Of a stretch of DNA of 24,056 bases, positions 14,412-22,818 are shown piece after piece. Origin of the DNA: JAZRUF01 sp045636205 (lineage in GTDB: Bacteria; Bacillota; Clostridia; Oscillospirales; JAAYXM01). How positions within the stretch are numbered: position 1 is the stretch's first letter; every line of letters begins with the position of its first letter. The notes under the pieces are model-generated. The model was not told the DNA's origin. It did not search any database and saw only the letters and a program-made list of their open reading frames with translations. The DNA lies in contig JAZTXE010000033.1 of NCBI GenBank assembly GCA_045636205.1, forward strand, positions 1-24,056, written 5' to 3'. Position numbers and translations under genes: made by a program.

Positions 14412-15584
14412 ATGAAACAGCATACAATCCATACGCCTATAGGAACAAAGGATTATTTGTTTGACGAATGCCGCTCAATGCGATATGTTCAGAAGAAATT
14501 GAGCGATTTATTCTTGCGCAGGGGGTTTTCTGAGGTTATCTGTCCCACGTTTGAGTATTATGATGTTGTGCTCGAGCAGGAAAATCCAATGCCTGAGGAA
14601 TTGCTTTTTAAAATGTCCGAGTGCACCGGGCGTCTTATGGTGCTGCGTCCGGATATAACAACGCCTATCGCAAGAATAGCTGCTACTAAAATGCCCGAGG
14701 ATGCATTTCCGGCGCGTTTGTTCTATATGCAGAAAAGCTACCGCGCAGGAGTACCCGGAAGTGGTCACAGCACTGAAGTTATGCAGGGTGGCGTAGAGCT
14801 TTTGGGTTTTGGCGGACTTAATGCGGATATAGAAACCATAGTCATGGCGGTGGATTCTCTTCGTGCATGCACAGACAGAAAGATTCATATAGAAATCGGC
14901 GATGCGGGATTTTTTAAAAACCTTGCCGCAGAGCTGCATATGGATGATGCGAAGTTTGAACAAATGCGCTCTATGATTGAAAATAAAAACTTCGCAGGGC
15001 TTAATGACATGCTCGAGGAGTATGGAGATACCGCAGCAAAGCGCGCCCTTTGCCGTATGTCAAGGCTGTTTGGCGGTGAAGAGGTTTTGGATATTGCTCA
15101 GGAGTATGAGAAAAACTCTAATGCCACAAAGGATTTGGAGTATTTACGCAGTCTATACTGTGGTCTTCGTGAAGCGGGTGTTGCCGACTGCATAAGTATT
15201 GATTTAGGCTTGGTACATCAGATAGATTATTATACCGGAGTTATCATCCGCGGATATGTTGAAGGAATAGGTAAACCGGTTCTCAGCGGTGGACGTTACG
15301 ACAAGCTCACCGGTGTGTTCGGACGTGAAATGCCGGCTATAGGATTTGCAATTGACATAGATGCGGTTGCATCACAAGTTAAGGTGGAAGAGAAAAAAGA
15401 GGATACCATTCTTTTTGTTGCTCCCGGTGCAATCCGCTTTGCGTTTGATTATATGGATAAAAATGCAGGATGCATATTATCACCCGAACGCTCTCTTGAA
15501 CGTACTCTTGAAAGAGCAAAGCGCGAAGGTAAAAAGGTAGTAATAATAGGCAGAGACGGAAGCGCAGAGAGCTGCGGCGAATAA
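14412..15584 (+). CDS. hisZ: ATP phosphoribosyltransferase regulatory subunit HisZ
   Basis: Regulatory partner of short-form HisG, derived from histidyl-tRNA synthetase and lacking tRNA charging. The 390 residues keep the class II synthetase core: motif-2-like RPDITTPIAR (79-88), FYMQKSYR and the C-terminal LSGGRYDKL ... FGREMPAIGFAID block. There is no anticodon-binding domain of full HisRS size, only a short C-terminal piece. HisZ assembles with HisG into a hetero-octamer and carries histidine feedback. It is the first gene of the operon, started at an ATG behind TTGAGG. Adjacency to a 208-residue HisG settles the choice between HisZ and HisS. Confidence 0.95.
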   Translation: MKQHTIHTPIGTKDYLFDECRSMRYVQKKLSDLFLRRGFSEVICPTFEYYDVVLEQENPMPEELLFKMSECTGRLMVLRPDITTPIARIAATKMPEDAFPARLFYMQKSYRAGVPGSGHSTEVMQGGVELLGFGGLNADIETIVMAVDSLRACTDRKIHIEIGDAGFFKNLAAELHMDDAKFEQMRSMIENKNFAGLNDMLEEYGDTAAKRALCRMSRLFGGEEVLDIAQEYEKNSNATKDLEYLRSLYCGLREAGVADCISIDLGLVHQIDYYTGVIIRGYVEGIGKPVLSGGRYDKLTGVFGREMPAIGFAIDIDAVASQVKVEEKKEDTILFVAPGAIRFAFDYMDKNAGCILSPERSLERTLERAKREGKKVVIIGRDGSAESCGE

Positions 15585-15610
15585 TTTGCAGATTGGTGGT
15601 TTTATATAAT

Positions 15611-16237
15611 ATGAATCGTTTGCGTATAGCTCTTACAAAAGGGCGTCTTGAAAAGAAGACAATCGAGGCACTAAAAAAAATAGGAATGGATTGTACGGAA
15701 CTCGAATCCGGAAGCCGTAAGCTTATTTATCAGTTGCCAAATTATAACCTTGATATAGTTTTAGCCAAGGCGGCAGATGTAATTACATATGTAGAACACG
15801 GCGTGTGTGACATGGGCGTAGTAGGTAAGGATACCATAATGGAAAACGGTAGTTCTTTCTACGAAATGCTGGATTTGGGCTTTGGAAAATGCCGATTTGC
15901 AGTTGCTATTAAGGAAGGCGATGACTTGTACGGCACGTATAAAACCCGCCGTATAGCGACTAAGTATCCAAAGGTTGCAAAAGCGTATTTTGCCAAAAAA
16001 GGCATGGACGTGGATATAATTAAAATTGAGGGCTCAGTTGAGCTTGCGCCACTACTCGGAATAGCCGATGCGATTGTCGATATTGTTGAAACCGGCTCAA
16101 CCCTCAAGGAAAATGGACTTGTTCCGATTGAGGATGTGCATCCGGTAAGTGCTCGCCTGATAGTAAATATAGCGTCAATGAAGCTCTATAAGGATGAGAT
16201 TTTTGACTTTATCGGCAAATTGGAGTCTGCGTTGTAA
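15611..16237 (+). CDS. hisG: ATP phosphoribosyltransferase, short form
   Basis: First enzyme of histidine biosynthesis: joins ATP and PRPP to give phosphoribosyl-ATP. The 208 residues form the two-lobed catalytic part only (ALTKGRLEKKT at the N terminus, GVVGKDTIME, and the PRPP-loop block DAIVDIVETGSTLKENGL). The C-terminal ACT-like regulatory domain of the long form is absent, so it needs HisZ. The ATG at 15611 is chosen over an in-frame TTG at 15593 because GGTGG lies between them and family members start near MNRLRIAL. Confidence 0.96.
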   Translation: MNRLRIALTKGRLEKKTIEALKKIGMDCTELESGSRKLIYQLPNYNLDIVLAKAADVITYVEHGVCDMGVVGKDTIMENGSSFYEMLDLGFGKCRFAVAIKEGDDLYGTYKTRRIATKYPKVAKAYFAKKGMDVDIIKIEGSVELAPLLGIADAIVDIVETGSTLKENGLVPIEDVHPVSARLIVNIASMKLYKDEIFDFIGKLESAL

Positions 16238-16259
16238 AAGCAAAGGAAGGAGCATCGCG

Positions 16260-17537
16260 ATGCTTAATATAATTTATGCTGACGGAAATGCGGAGCAATC
16301 ACTTATCAAGGAAATGCGCGGTCGCGCCACTAAAGTAAGTGCTGAAATTTCGCAAAGCGCCGCGGAGATTTTAAAGGATATAGCAGAAAACGGTCTTGAA
16401 GCAGTCAATAAATATTCGTTAAAGTTTGATGGCTGCGAGGCAAAAGAGATAACAAAAGACGAGCTAAAGAGCGCATATGAGGCTTGCAGTGTATCACTAA
16501 AAAACGCGCTCGAGCACGCAAAAGAAAATATCCGCGAGTATCACGAGCGCATGCTTGCCAAAAGCTGGGAGTGGAATATGGGAAACGGCTCCAAGCTCGG
16601 GCAAAAGGTTCGCGGACTTGAGCGTGTCGGCGTATATGTCCCGGGTGGCACAGCAGCATATCCGTCATCTGTACTTATGAATATTGTCCCTGCCAAGGTT
16701 GCGGGAGTAAAAGAAGTTATTATGGTTACACCGCCGACGAAAAACCTAAATAACGCAGTCCTTACCGCAGCGTATATTGCCGGTGTTGATCGCGTGATTG
16801 CCGTTGGCGGAGTTCAGGCTATAGGCGCGCTTGCCTACGGCGCGGGATTTATTCCGCGTGTGGATAAAATTGTCGGTCCCGGCAATGCATATGTAGCGGC
16901 TGCCAAGCGTTTGGTATACGGTCAGGTGGATATTGATATGGTTGCAGGACCGTCTGAAATCCTCGTCCTTGCCGATGAGAGTGCACCCGCTCGATATGTT
17001 GCTGCCGATTTACTAAGTCAGGCAGAGCATGATACTCTTGCAAGCGCAATACTTATAACTACAAGCGAAAAACTTGCAAAAGCGGCAATTGAGCAGGTAA
17101 AAGTTCAAACCGCCGAGCGTTCAAGAAAAGATATAATCGAAAAATCATTGCGTGATTTCGGCGCGATTGTGGTTGTTCCGGATTGGGATATGGGTTGTTC
17201 TCTGGCAGACCAAATAGCACCCGAGCATCTGGAAATAATGACGCGCGAGCCGGAAGTTTTGGCAGAGAAACTAAACAATGCGGGAGCCCTGTTCTTGGGG
17301 CAAAATTCCCCGGAGCCTCTTGGTGATTATATGGCAGGTCCATGCCATGTTCTTCCGACTTCCGGAACCGCTCGATTTTTCTCTCCGCTGTCTACGGACA
17401 GTTTTTTGAAAAAAACAAGTATTATCTCATATACGCAATCAGCTCTTTCGGATATTTCCCGGGAAATACAGGAGCTTGCACTTTCCGAAGGTTTGGATGC
17501 GCATGCGTATTCGATTAAAGTAAGAGGTGAAAAATAA
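16260..17537 (+). CDS. hisD: Histidinol dehydrogenase
   Basis: Last enzyme of the pathway: two-step NAD+ oxidation of histidinol to histidine, zinc dependent. The 425 residues have the family signature VGVYVPGGTAAYPSSVLMN (123-141), zinc ligands Q254 and H257 (SQAEHD), D356 (LGDYMAG) and H415 (DAHAYS), and the catalytic pair E322-H323. The start at 16260 follows GGAAGGAG; a longer in-frame reading from 16194 would overlap the end of hisG and lacks a ribosome binding site. The stop overlaps hisC by one base (TAATG), which couples their translation. Confidence 0.96.
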   Translation: MLNIIYADGNAEQSLIKEMRGRATKVSAEISQSAAEILKDIAENGLEAVNKYSLKFDGCEAKEITKDELKSAYEACSVSLKNALEHAKENIREYHERMLAKSWEWNMGNGSKLGQKVRGLERVGVYVPGGTAAYPSSVLMNIVPAKVAGVKEVIMVTPPTKNLNNAVLTAAYIAGVDRVIAVGGVQAIGALAYGAGFIPRVDKIVGPGNAYVAAAKRLVYGQVDIDMVAGPSEILVLADESAPARYVAADLLSQAEHDTLASAILITTSEKLAKAAIEQVKVQTAERSRKDIIEKSLRDFGAIVVVPDWDMGCSLADQIAPEHLEIMTREPEVLAEKLNNAGALFLGQNSPEPLGDYMAGPCHVLPTSGTARFFSPLSTDSFLKKTSIISYTQSALSDISREIQELALSEGLDAHAYSIKVRGEK

Positions 17538-18589
17538 TGCGCATTCCGCCAAAACTAAAAGACCTTGCGCCCTATGACCCGACCGAGGGAATGCCGGAAG
17601 TCAAGCTTGATGCAAACGAAAGCTTTTTAAATCTACCGGAAAATATTGCAAATAAGGTAAACAAAGCGGTTTCTGAGGTTTTATTCAACCGTTATCCTGA
17701 CCCGATGACAAAGAATGTCTGCAAAGCTGCAGCTGATTATTTTGGAGTAGAGTATGACCAGATAGTTGCAGGCAACGGCTCAGATGAGCTTATTTCAATA
17801 CTAGTAAACAGCTTTCTTGAAAAAGGAAGCAAAATATTGGTGACAAAGCCTGACTTTTCTATGTATGCGTTCTATGCGGAAATGGCAGAAGTGGAGGTAA
17901 TATCCACTCCCAAAACCGAAAGAAGTATTGATGTAAAAGCTCTTATATCAGAGGCTAAAGCGCAGAGGGCAGCTGCGGTGTTCTTTTCAAATCCGTGTAA
18001 TCCAACCGGAAGCGGCATAACACGCGAAGAGGTAATTTTAATATCAAAAGAATTGCCGGAAACGCTTGTTGTAGTCGATGAAGCGTATATGGATTTTTGG
18101 AATCAAAGCATTTTAAGTGATATTGCAGCTCTTGAAAATGTGATAGTTCTCAGAACCTGCTCAAAAGCATTCGGTCTTGCCGGAATACGCTTGGGATTTG
18201 CCATAGCTCGTAAGGAGATTATTGACCTTATTAAGAAAGCAAAATCGCCGTTTAATATAAATTCAATGACTCAGGCGGCGGCTTGCGCTGTGCTTGAGGA
18301 AAAGGATTACCTTAAAAGTGCAATAGAGGAGATTGTGGCTTCTCGCGAAGAACTCCAAAAAGAACTCATGCAAGTTGATGAAAGCACTAACGGAAAAATA
18401 AAGGTTCTTCCGAGCCATGCAAACTTTGTTATTGTAGAGTCCCGATTTACAGAGGTTATTTTTGAAAAACTCATGGCGCGCGATATAGTAGTGCGCAAAT
18501 TCCCGACCTTTCTTAGAATAACCGCGGGCAGTAGGGATGAAAATGAAAAACTTATCGCGGCTATGCGCGAAATACTTGAAAATTGTTAG
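17537..18589 (+). CDS. hisC: Histidinol-phosphate aminotransferase
   Basis: PLP enzyme that converts imidazole-acetol phosphate and glutamate to histidinol phosphate. The 350 residues have the fold type I aminotransferase pattern: N-terminal LDANES, NPCNPTG (152-158), D181 and Y184 of VVDEAYMDF, the PLP lysine K210 in RTCSKAFGLAGIRLGF, and R218. In this clade HisC can resemble threonine-phosphate decarboxylase (CobD) and aromatic aminotransferases. The position inside the operon makes HisC the clear choice. Confidence 0.95.
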   Translation: MRIPPKLKDLAPYDPTEGMPEVKLDANESFLNLPENIANKVNKAVSEVLFNRYPDPMTKNVCKAAADYFGVEYDQIVAGNGSDELISILVNSFLEKGSKILVTKPDFSMYAFYAEMAEVEVISTPKTERSIDVKALISEAKAQRAAAVFFSNPCNPTGSGITREEVILISKELPETLVVVDEAYMDFWNQSILSDIAALENVIVLRTCSKAFGLAGIRLGFAIARKEIIDLIKKAKSPFNINSMTQAAACAVLEEKDYLKSAIEEIVASREELQKELMQVDESTNGKIKVLPSHANFVIVESRFTEVIFEKLMARDIVVRKFPTFLRITAGSRDENEKLIAAMREILENC

Positions 18590-18601
18590 GGGGAAACATT
18601 T

Positions 18602-19183
18602 GTGGAAAAGAGAGAAGCAATAATTAATCGAACCACACGTGAAACGGATATTTCTCTTAAGCTTTGCTTGGACGGCGGTCTGAGCAAGATAGATACCGGC
18701 ATAGGTTTCTTTGACCACATGCTTCAGGCTTTTGCTACGCACGGTGGCTTCGGTCTTGATGTAAGTGTGAAAGGTGACCTTAATGTAGACGGCCATCACA
18801 CGGTAGAGGATACCGGAATAGTACTCGGATGTGCATTTCGTGAAGCGCTGGGTGACAAGCGTGGCATTAAGCGTTTTGCAAGCAGCTATATACCGATGGA
18901 TGAAGCACTGACTTTTTGCGCTGTAGATGTCAGCGGAAGAGCGTTTCTTGCCTGCAATGCGGACATGCCGCAGGAGAAAATAGGCGATTACGATTCATGT
19001 CTTACAAAGGAATTTTTGCGTGCCTTTTCTGATAATGCGGGCATAACACTGCATATCCGCTCGGAATATGGGGAAAATGCGCATCACATAACCGAAGCCA
19101 TGTTCAAAGCCCTTGCACGTGCGCTCAAAGAAGCGGTTGTTCGCAGCGGAAACGAGCTTCCGTCAACAAAAGGAGTGCTGTAA
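18602..19183 (+). CDS. hisB: Imidazoleglycerol-phosphate dehydratase (monofunctional HisB)
   Basis: Dehydrates imidazoleglycerol phosphate to imidazole-acetol phosphate, manganese dependent. The 193 residues carry both internal metal-binding repeats: DGHHTVED (H65, H66, E69) and NAHHITEA (H161, H162, E165), plus FFDHM (36-40). It starts with GTG behind TTAGGGGGA. There is no N-terminal HAD phosphatase domain as in E. coli HisB, so the histidinol-phosphate phosphatase step must come from another gene, and none is visible in this operon. Confidence 0.96.
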   Translation: MEKREAIINRTTRETDISLKLCLDGGLSKIDTGIGFFDHMLQAFATHGGFGLDVSVKGDLNVDGHHTVEDTGIVLGCAFREALGDKRGIKRFASSYIPMDEALTFCAVDVSGRAFLACNADMPQEKIGDYDSCLTKEFLRAFSDNAGITLHIRSEYGENAHHITEAMFKALARALKEAVVRSGNELPSTKGVL

Positions 19184-19185
19184 AA

Positions 19186-19794
19186 ATGAAGGGCATGACT
19201 GCAATTATTGATTACGGTATGGGGAATCTCCATAGCGTATCAAAGGCTTTGAATTATATCGGAGTGCCAAATTGCATAACCGGTGATGCAGACGAAATAA
19301 AGCGCGCTGATGCGCTTATTCTGCCCGGTGTTGGTGCGTTTCCTAAAGCTATGGATGCGCTTTCGGATACCGGACTTATAGAGGTTATTTCAGAGGAAAT
19401 TGAAAAAAAGCCGCTTTTGGGAATCTGCCTTGGTATGCAGCTTCTGTTTGAGCGCGGTTACGAGGTTTGTGAGCGTAAAGGTCTTGGTATTGTAGGTGGA
19501 GAAATACGCCGTATAGAGACTGAGTTGAAGCTTCCGCAAATTGGCTGGAACAGCCTTAAAATAAAGAATCCGAACCAGCTTACGAAAGGAATTGACGACG
19601 GTGCGTATGTCTATTTTGTTCACAGCTACTGTGCATTGGCGCAAAACAGTGCTGATGTGACCGCGGTTTGCGATTATGGCACAGAGGTTTGCGCTATGGT
19701 CCGGCACGGAAATGCGTATGGTTGCCAGTTCCATCCGGAAAAAAGCGGAGAAACCGGACTTGCAATTTTAAAGAATTTCGCAAGCCTCATTTAA
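19186..19794 (+). CDS. hisH: Imidazole glycerol phosphate synthase, glutaminase subunit
   Basis: Glutamine amidotransferase of the triad class that feeds ammonia to HisF. The 202 residues show the nucleophile C81 in GICLGMQLLFE and the catalytic H183 and E185 in CQFHPEKSG. IDYGMGNLHS (8-17) is the family N terminus. An AAAGGAG site within the end of hisB serves the ATG at 19186; a second in-frame ATG three codons on is also possible. It lies between hisB and hisA, apart from its partner hisF by one gene, the common B-H-A-F order. Confidence 0.95.
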   Translation: MKGMTAIIDYGMGNLHSVSKALNYIGVPNCITGDADEIKRADALILPGVGAFPKAMDALSDTGLIEVISEEIEKKPLLGICLGMQLLFERGYEVCERKGLGIVGGEIRRIETELKLPQIGWNSLKIKNPNQLTKGIDDGAYVYFVHSYCALAQNSADVTAVCDYGTEVCAMVRHGNAYGCQFHPEKSGETGLAILKNFASLI

Positions 19795-19809
19795 AAGGAG
19801 ACAGAACAT

Positions 19810-20526
19810 ATGCAAATTTTACCTGCTATTGATTTAAAGGACGGCAAATGCGTGCGCTTATACAAAGGTGAGTTTTCGACTGTGCATCAGGTGGCTGACA
19901 GTGCAGGGAAAACATCAGACAGTTTCAAAGCTGCAGGAGCCGAGATTATACATGTTGTGGATTTGGACGGTGCACTGTCAGGCGTTGGGAAAAACCGTGA
20001 GGTAATTAAAGAGATTTTAGCAAATGGTATGCGTGCTGAATTGGGCGGCGGAATCAGAACCATGGCGGATATTCAGGCTGCGTTTGATTTAGGTATTTAC
20101 CGTGCGATTATCGGTTCGGCAGCGGTTGAAAATCCTGAGTTTGTACGCGAGGCGGTCAAGGAATACGGCGAGAGAATAGCTGTTGGGATTGATGCACTCG
20201 GCGGTATGGTAAAGACCCGCGGCTGGACAGTTGACAGCGGTGTTGATTATCTTGAATTTTCCAAAAAAATGGAGCAGTTGGGTGTAAAGACAATTATATT
20301 TACAGATATAGACTGTGACGGTACACTTGAAGGTCCGTCCTTTGATAAGCTCTTTAAGCTAAAAGAGAGTGTATCCTGCGATATTATTGCAAGCGGCGGT
20401 GTGACAACGGTTGACGATGTAAAGAAGCTTTATAAAGGCGGAATTGATGGCGCAATTCTCGGTAAGGCAATTTATTCAGGAACCATTGATTTAAAAGCCG
20501 CAATTAAAGCAGCGAAAGGGGAATAA
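19810..20526 (+). CDS. hisA: ProFAR isomerase HisA
   Basis: Amadori-type isomerase that turns ProFAR into PRFAR; half-barrel-duplicated TIM barrel. In the 238 residues the catalytic acid/base pair is D8 (PAIDLKDGKCVRL) and D128 (VGIDAL). Phosphate-loop patterns occur in both halves (LGGGIR, ASGGV). The bifunctional actinobacterial PriA is unlikely here. It starts with an ATG after AAAAGGAGA and ends three bases before hisF. Confidence 0.96.
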   Translation: MQILPAIDLKDGKCVRLYKGEFSTVHQVADSAGKTSDSFKAAGAEIIHVVDLDGALSGVGKNREVIKEILANGMRAELGGGIRTMADIQAAFDLGIYRAIIGSAAVENPEFVREAVKEYGERIAVGIDALGGMVKTRGWTVDSGVDYLEFSKKMEQLGVKTIIFTDIDCDGTLEGPSFDKLFKLKESVSCDIIASGGVTTVDDVKKLYKGGIDGAILGKAIYSGTIDLKAAIKAAKGE

Positions 20527-20529
20527 AAG

Positions 20530-21285
20530 ATGCTTGCAAAGCGTATTATTCCATGTCTTGATGTGCATGACGGACGCGTCGTAAAAGGCGTAAACTTTGT
20601 CAATCTGCGCGATGCAGGTGATCCGGTAGAGCTTGCAAAGTTTTACAGTGATCAGGGTGCAGACGAAATAGTATTTTTGGATATTACTGCGACGCACGGT
20701 GCAAGAAAGACGGTCGCGGATATAGTTGAAAAAACCGCGAGCCAGGTTTTTGTTCCATTAACTGTCGGCGGTGGTATCAGAACAGTTGAGGATTTCAGGG
20801 ATATTTTGCGCGCGGGCGCGGATAAAATATCCGTTAATTCTGCAGCTGTTCGAAATAAAAAGCTTATATCCGATGCTGCGTGCATGTTTGGCAGCCAGTG
20901 TGTGGTTCTTGCAATCGATGCGCGCCGAGCAGACGGTCATTTTCAGGTTGTGTTAAACGGTGGACGCATTGGAACTGAGCTTGATGCGATTGAGTGGGCA
21001 ATAGAGGCAGAAAAACTCGGCGCGGGCGAGATAATGTTAAACTCAATAGATGCTGATGGCACAAAAAACGGATTTGACCTTGAAATGACACGTGCAATTT
21101 CAGATGCGGTCAGCATACCGGTTATTGCATCCGGCGGATGTGGAAAGCTTGAGGATTTCCCACCGGTCTTTAACGAAGGTCATGCGGATGCTGCGCTTGC
21201 CGCGAGCATCTTCCACTTCGGTGAACTGACGGTTCCGCAGGTTAAGGATTATCTGCGTGGGCAAAATATCCCGGTTCGTATATAA
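20530..21285 (+). CDS. hisF: Imidazole glycerol phosphate synthase, cyclase subunit
   Basis: TIM-barrel lyase that uses ammonia from HisH to convert PRFAR to imidazoleglycerol phosphate and AICAR. In the 251 residues D11 (PCLDVHDGRVVKG) and D130 (VLAIDARR) are the catalytic aspartates. VGGGIR, SIDADGTKNGFD and ASGGCGKLEDF mark the barrel and phosphate sites. It is closely packed with hisA. AICAR made here feeds back into purine synthesis. Confidence 0.97.
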   Translation: MLAKRIIPCLDVHDGRVVKGVNFVNLRDAGDPVELAKFYSDQGADEIVFLDITATHGARKTVADIVEKTASQVFVPLTVGGGIRTVEDFRDILRAGADKISVNSAAVRNKKLISDAACMFGSQCVVLAIDARRADGHFQVVLNGGRIGTELDAIEWAIEAEKLGAGEIMLNSIDADGTKNGFDLEMTRAISDAVSIPVIASGGCGKLEDFPPVFNEGHADAALAASIFHFGELTVPQVKDYLRGQNIPVRI

Positions 21286-21300
21286 GAGGTGTTAAAAAAC

Positions 21301-21639
21301 ATGGAGCTTAAAAAATATTTTAAGAAGAGTGAGCTTGTTCCGGTTATCGTTCAGCATATTGATACAGGTGATGTGCTGATGCTTGGATATGCAAATGAAG
21401 AGGCACTTCAGCTTACGCTTGAAACCGGAACAGTTTGGTTTTTCAGCCGCAGCAGGCAAAAGCTTTGGAACAAGGGGGAGACTTCAGGGAATTTCCTTTT
21501 TGTGCGTGAGCTTTGGGGAGATTGCGACGATGATACGATTTTGATAAAAGCACTTCCGAAGGGACCTACGTGCCATACCGGACGTGACTCATGCTTTTTC
21601 AATGAGATTGAATTTGATAAATCCAAAGAAAGGGGATAA
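21301..21639 (+). CDS. hisI: Phosphoribosyl-AMP cyclohydrolase
   Basis: Zinc enzyme that opens the purine ring of phosphoribosyl-AMP, third step of the pathway. The 112 residues carry the signature block VWFFSRSRQKLWNKGETSGN (45-64) and the metal cysteines C75 (DCDDD), C91 and C98 (CHTGRDSC). The ATG at 21301 follows AAGAGGTG; an in-frame GTG at 21289 lies within that site and is rejected. HisI and HisE are separate proteins here, unlike the fused HisIE of enterics. Confidence 0.96.
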   Translation: MELKKYFKKSELVPVIVQHIDTGDVLMLGYANEEALQLTLETGTVWFFSRSRQKLWNKGETSGNFLFVRELWGDCDDDTILIKALPKGPTCHTGRDSCFFNEIEFDKSKERG

Positions 21640-21641
21640 TT

Positions 21642-21968
21642 ATGTATAATATAATGAAGGGACTCTACGATGTAGTTGTAGAAAGAAAGGCTAACCCGCA
21701 GGAAGGGTCATACACATGTTACCTTTTTGAAAAGGGATTGGATAAAATCCTCAAAAAGGTCGGCGAAGAATGCGCAGAGACAATTATTGCCGCAAAAAAT
21801 GCGGATAAAGAAGAGCTCAGTAATGAAGTCTGTGACCTTATATACCACTTGATGGTAATGATGGTTGAAAGCGGTGTTGCGCTTGAGGATATAATGACTA
21901 TACTTGATGCGCGTCGCGCAAAAATAGGAAACCTCAAGGTTATGCGCCAGACTGACAAGGAAACTTGA
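21642..21968 (+). CDS. hisE: Phosphoribosyl-ATP pyrophosphatase
   Basis: Hydrolyses phosphoribosyl-ATP to phosphoribosyl-AMP and pyrophosphate, second step. It is an all-alpha NTP-PPase fold of 108 residues with metal-binding acids in VGEECAET (E42, E43, E46) and NEVCDLIYH (E62, D65). A typical GGGG-type site precedes the ATG. The next gene starts one base after its stop. Confidence 0.95.
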   Translation: MYNIMKGLYDVVVERKANPQEGSYTCYLFEKGLDKILKKVGEECAETIIAAKNADKEELSNEVCDLIYHLMVMMVESGVALEDIMTILDARRAKIGNLKVMRQTDKET

Positions 21969-21969
21969 T

Positions 21970-22773
21970 ATGGACGGAATAGTCTTTAAATGTCCCATAT
22001 GCGGTAAGCCTATGGAAGAGAGTGAAAGCACGTTTGCATGCCCGAATAGGCACAGTTTTGACCGTGCAGCTTCAGGGTATGTGAATTTGCTCGCATCTTC
22101 CAAATCCGGCAAAATACATGGGGACAGTCCGGAAATGGTAATGGCACGCCGCAGTTTTTTAAATGCGGGTTATTACCGTGCATTGCGTGGAGCTTTATAT
22201 ACGGAGGTAACATCTGTTGCGGATGATACCTCTGTTTTCCTTGATGCGGGTTGCGGCGAAGGGTATTATACAAATTGCTTTGATGCGTACTTTAAAAGCG
22301 GATTGGGCGTTGATATTTCAAAGGATGCGGTTAAAAGAGCGGCAAAAAGTGCAAAGAATATTAAATACTGTGCGGCGTCGGTGTTCGATTTGCCGGTGTT
22401 CGATGCGTCTGTAAATGTGCTGACATCCGTGTTTGCACCGTACTCGGCTGCGGAGTTTTCGCGAGTAGTCGCGCTGGACGGATATGTATTTGCAGTAGTT
22501 CCGGGAAGGGAACATTTGTGGGGACTAAAGCAGGTTCTTTACGAAAACCCGTACGAGAACGATGAAGAGGGGTACACGCTTCCGGGTTTTGAACTTATAA
22601 AAACTACAAGAGTGGAAGATGATATAACGGTCGCAGGTGAGTATATAGTTGACTTGTTTAAAATGACACCGTATTATTGGAAAACCGGGAAGGAAACTTC
22701 TGAAAAACTTCTGAATATGGATAAACTGCATACCAAAATATCGTTTGTTATTTACTGCTATAAAAAAGTATAA
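21970..22773 (+). CDS. RlmA-family 23S rRNA guanine-N1 methyltransferase
   Basis: SAM-dependent methyltransferase of 267 residues in the RlmA(I)/RlmA(II)-TlrB family, which methylates G745 or G748 in 23S rRNA helix 35. A zinc finger at the N terminus uses C8, C11, C24 and H28 (CPIC ... CPNRH), followed by the family block FDRAASGYVNLL. SAM motif I is VFLDAGCGEGYYT (89-101), with D115 in motif II. The family pair KSGKIHGDSPEMV and MARRSFLNAGYY is intact. It sits one base after hisE, so it is transcribed with the histidine genes though it has no evident pathway link. Which guanine it modifies cannot be read from the sequence; the TlrB type protects against tylosin-like macrolides. Confidence 0.88.
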   Translation: MDGIVFKCPICGKPMEESESTFACPNRHSFDRAASGYVNLLASSKSGKIHGDSPEMVMARRSFLNAGYYRALRGALYTEVTSVADDTSVFLDAGCGEGYYTNCFDAYFKSGLGVDISKDAVKRAAKSAKNIKYCAASVFDLPVFDASVNVLTSVFAPYSAAEFSRVVALDGYVFAVVPGREHLWGLKQVLYENPYENDEEGYTLPGFELIKTTRVEDDITVAGEYIVDLFKMTPYYWKTGKETSEKLLNMDKLHTKISFVIYCYKKV

Positions 22774-22818
22774 GTTTTTTTGTATTGCCAAAACTGTTAT
22801 AAAAGGAGGTCGGTGAAG

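Noticed and set aside
16194..16259. Longer HisD starting inside hisG
   Set aside because: It would overlap the end of hisG in another frame without a ribosome site, while a GGAAGGAG site sits right before the ATG at 16260.
18263..18799. Open frame of 178 codons on the - strand across hisC and hisB
   Set aside because: It spans the junction of two solid genes in antisense and its product resembles no protein family; it is a codon-bias shadow.
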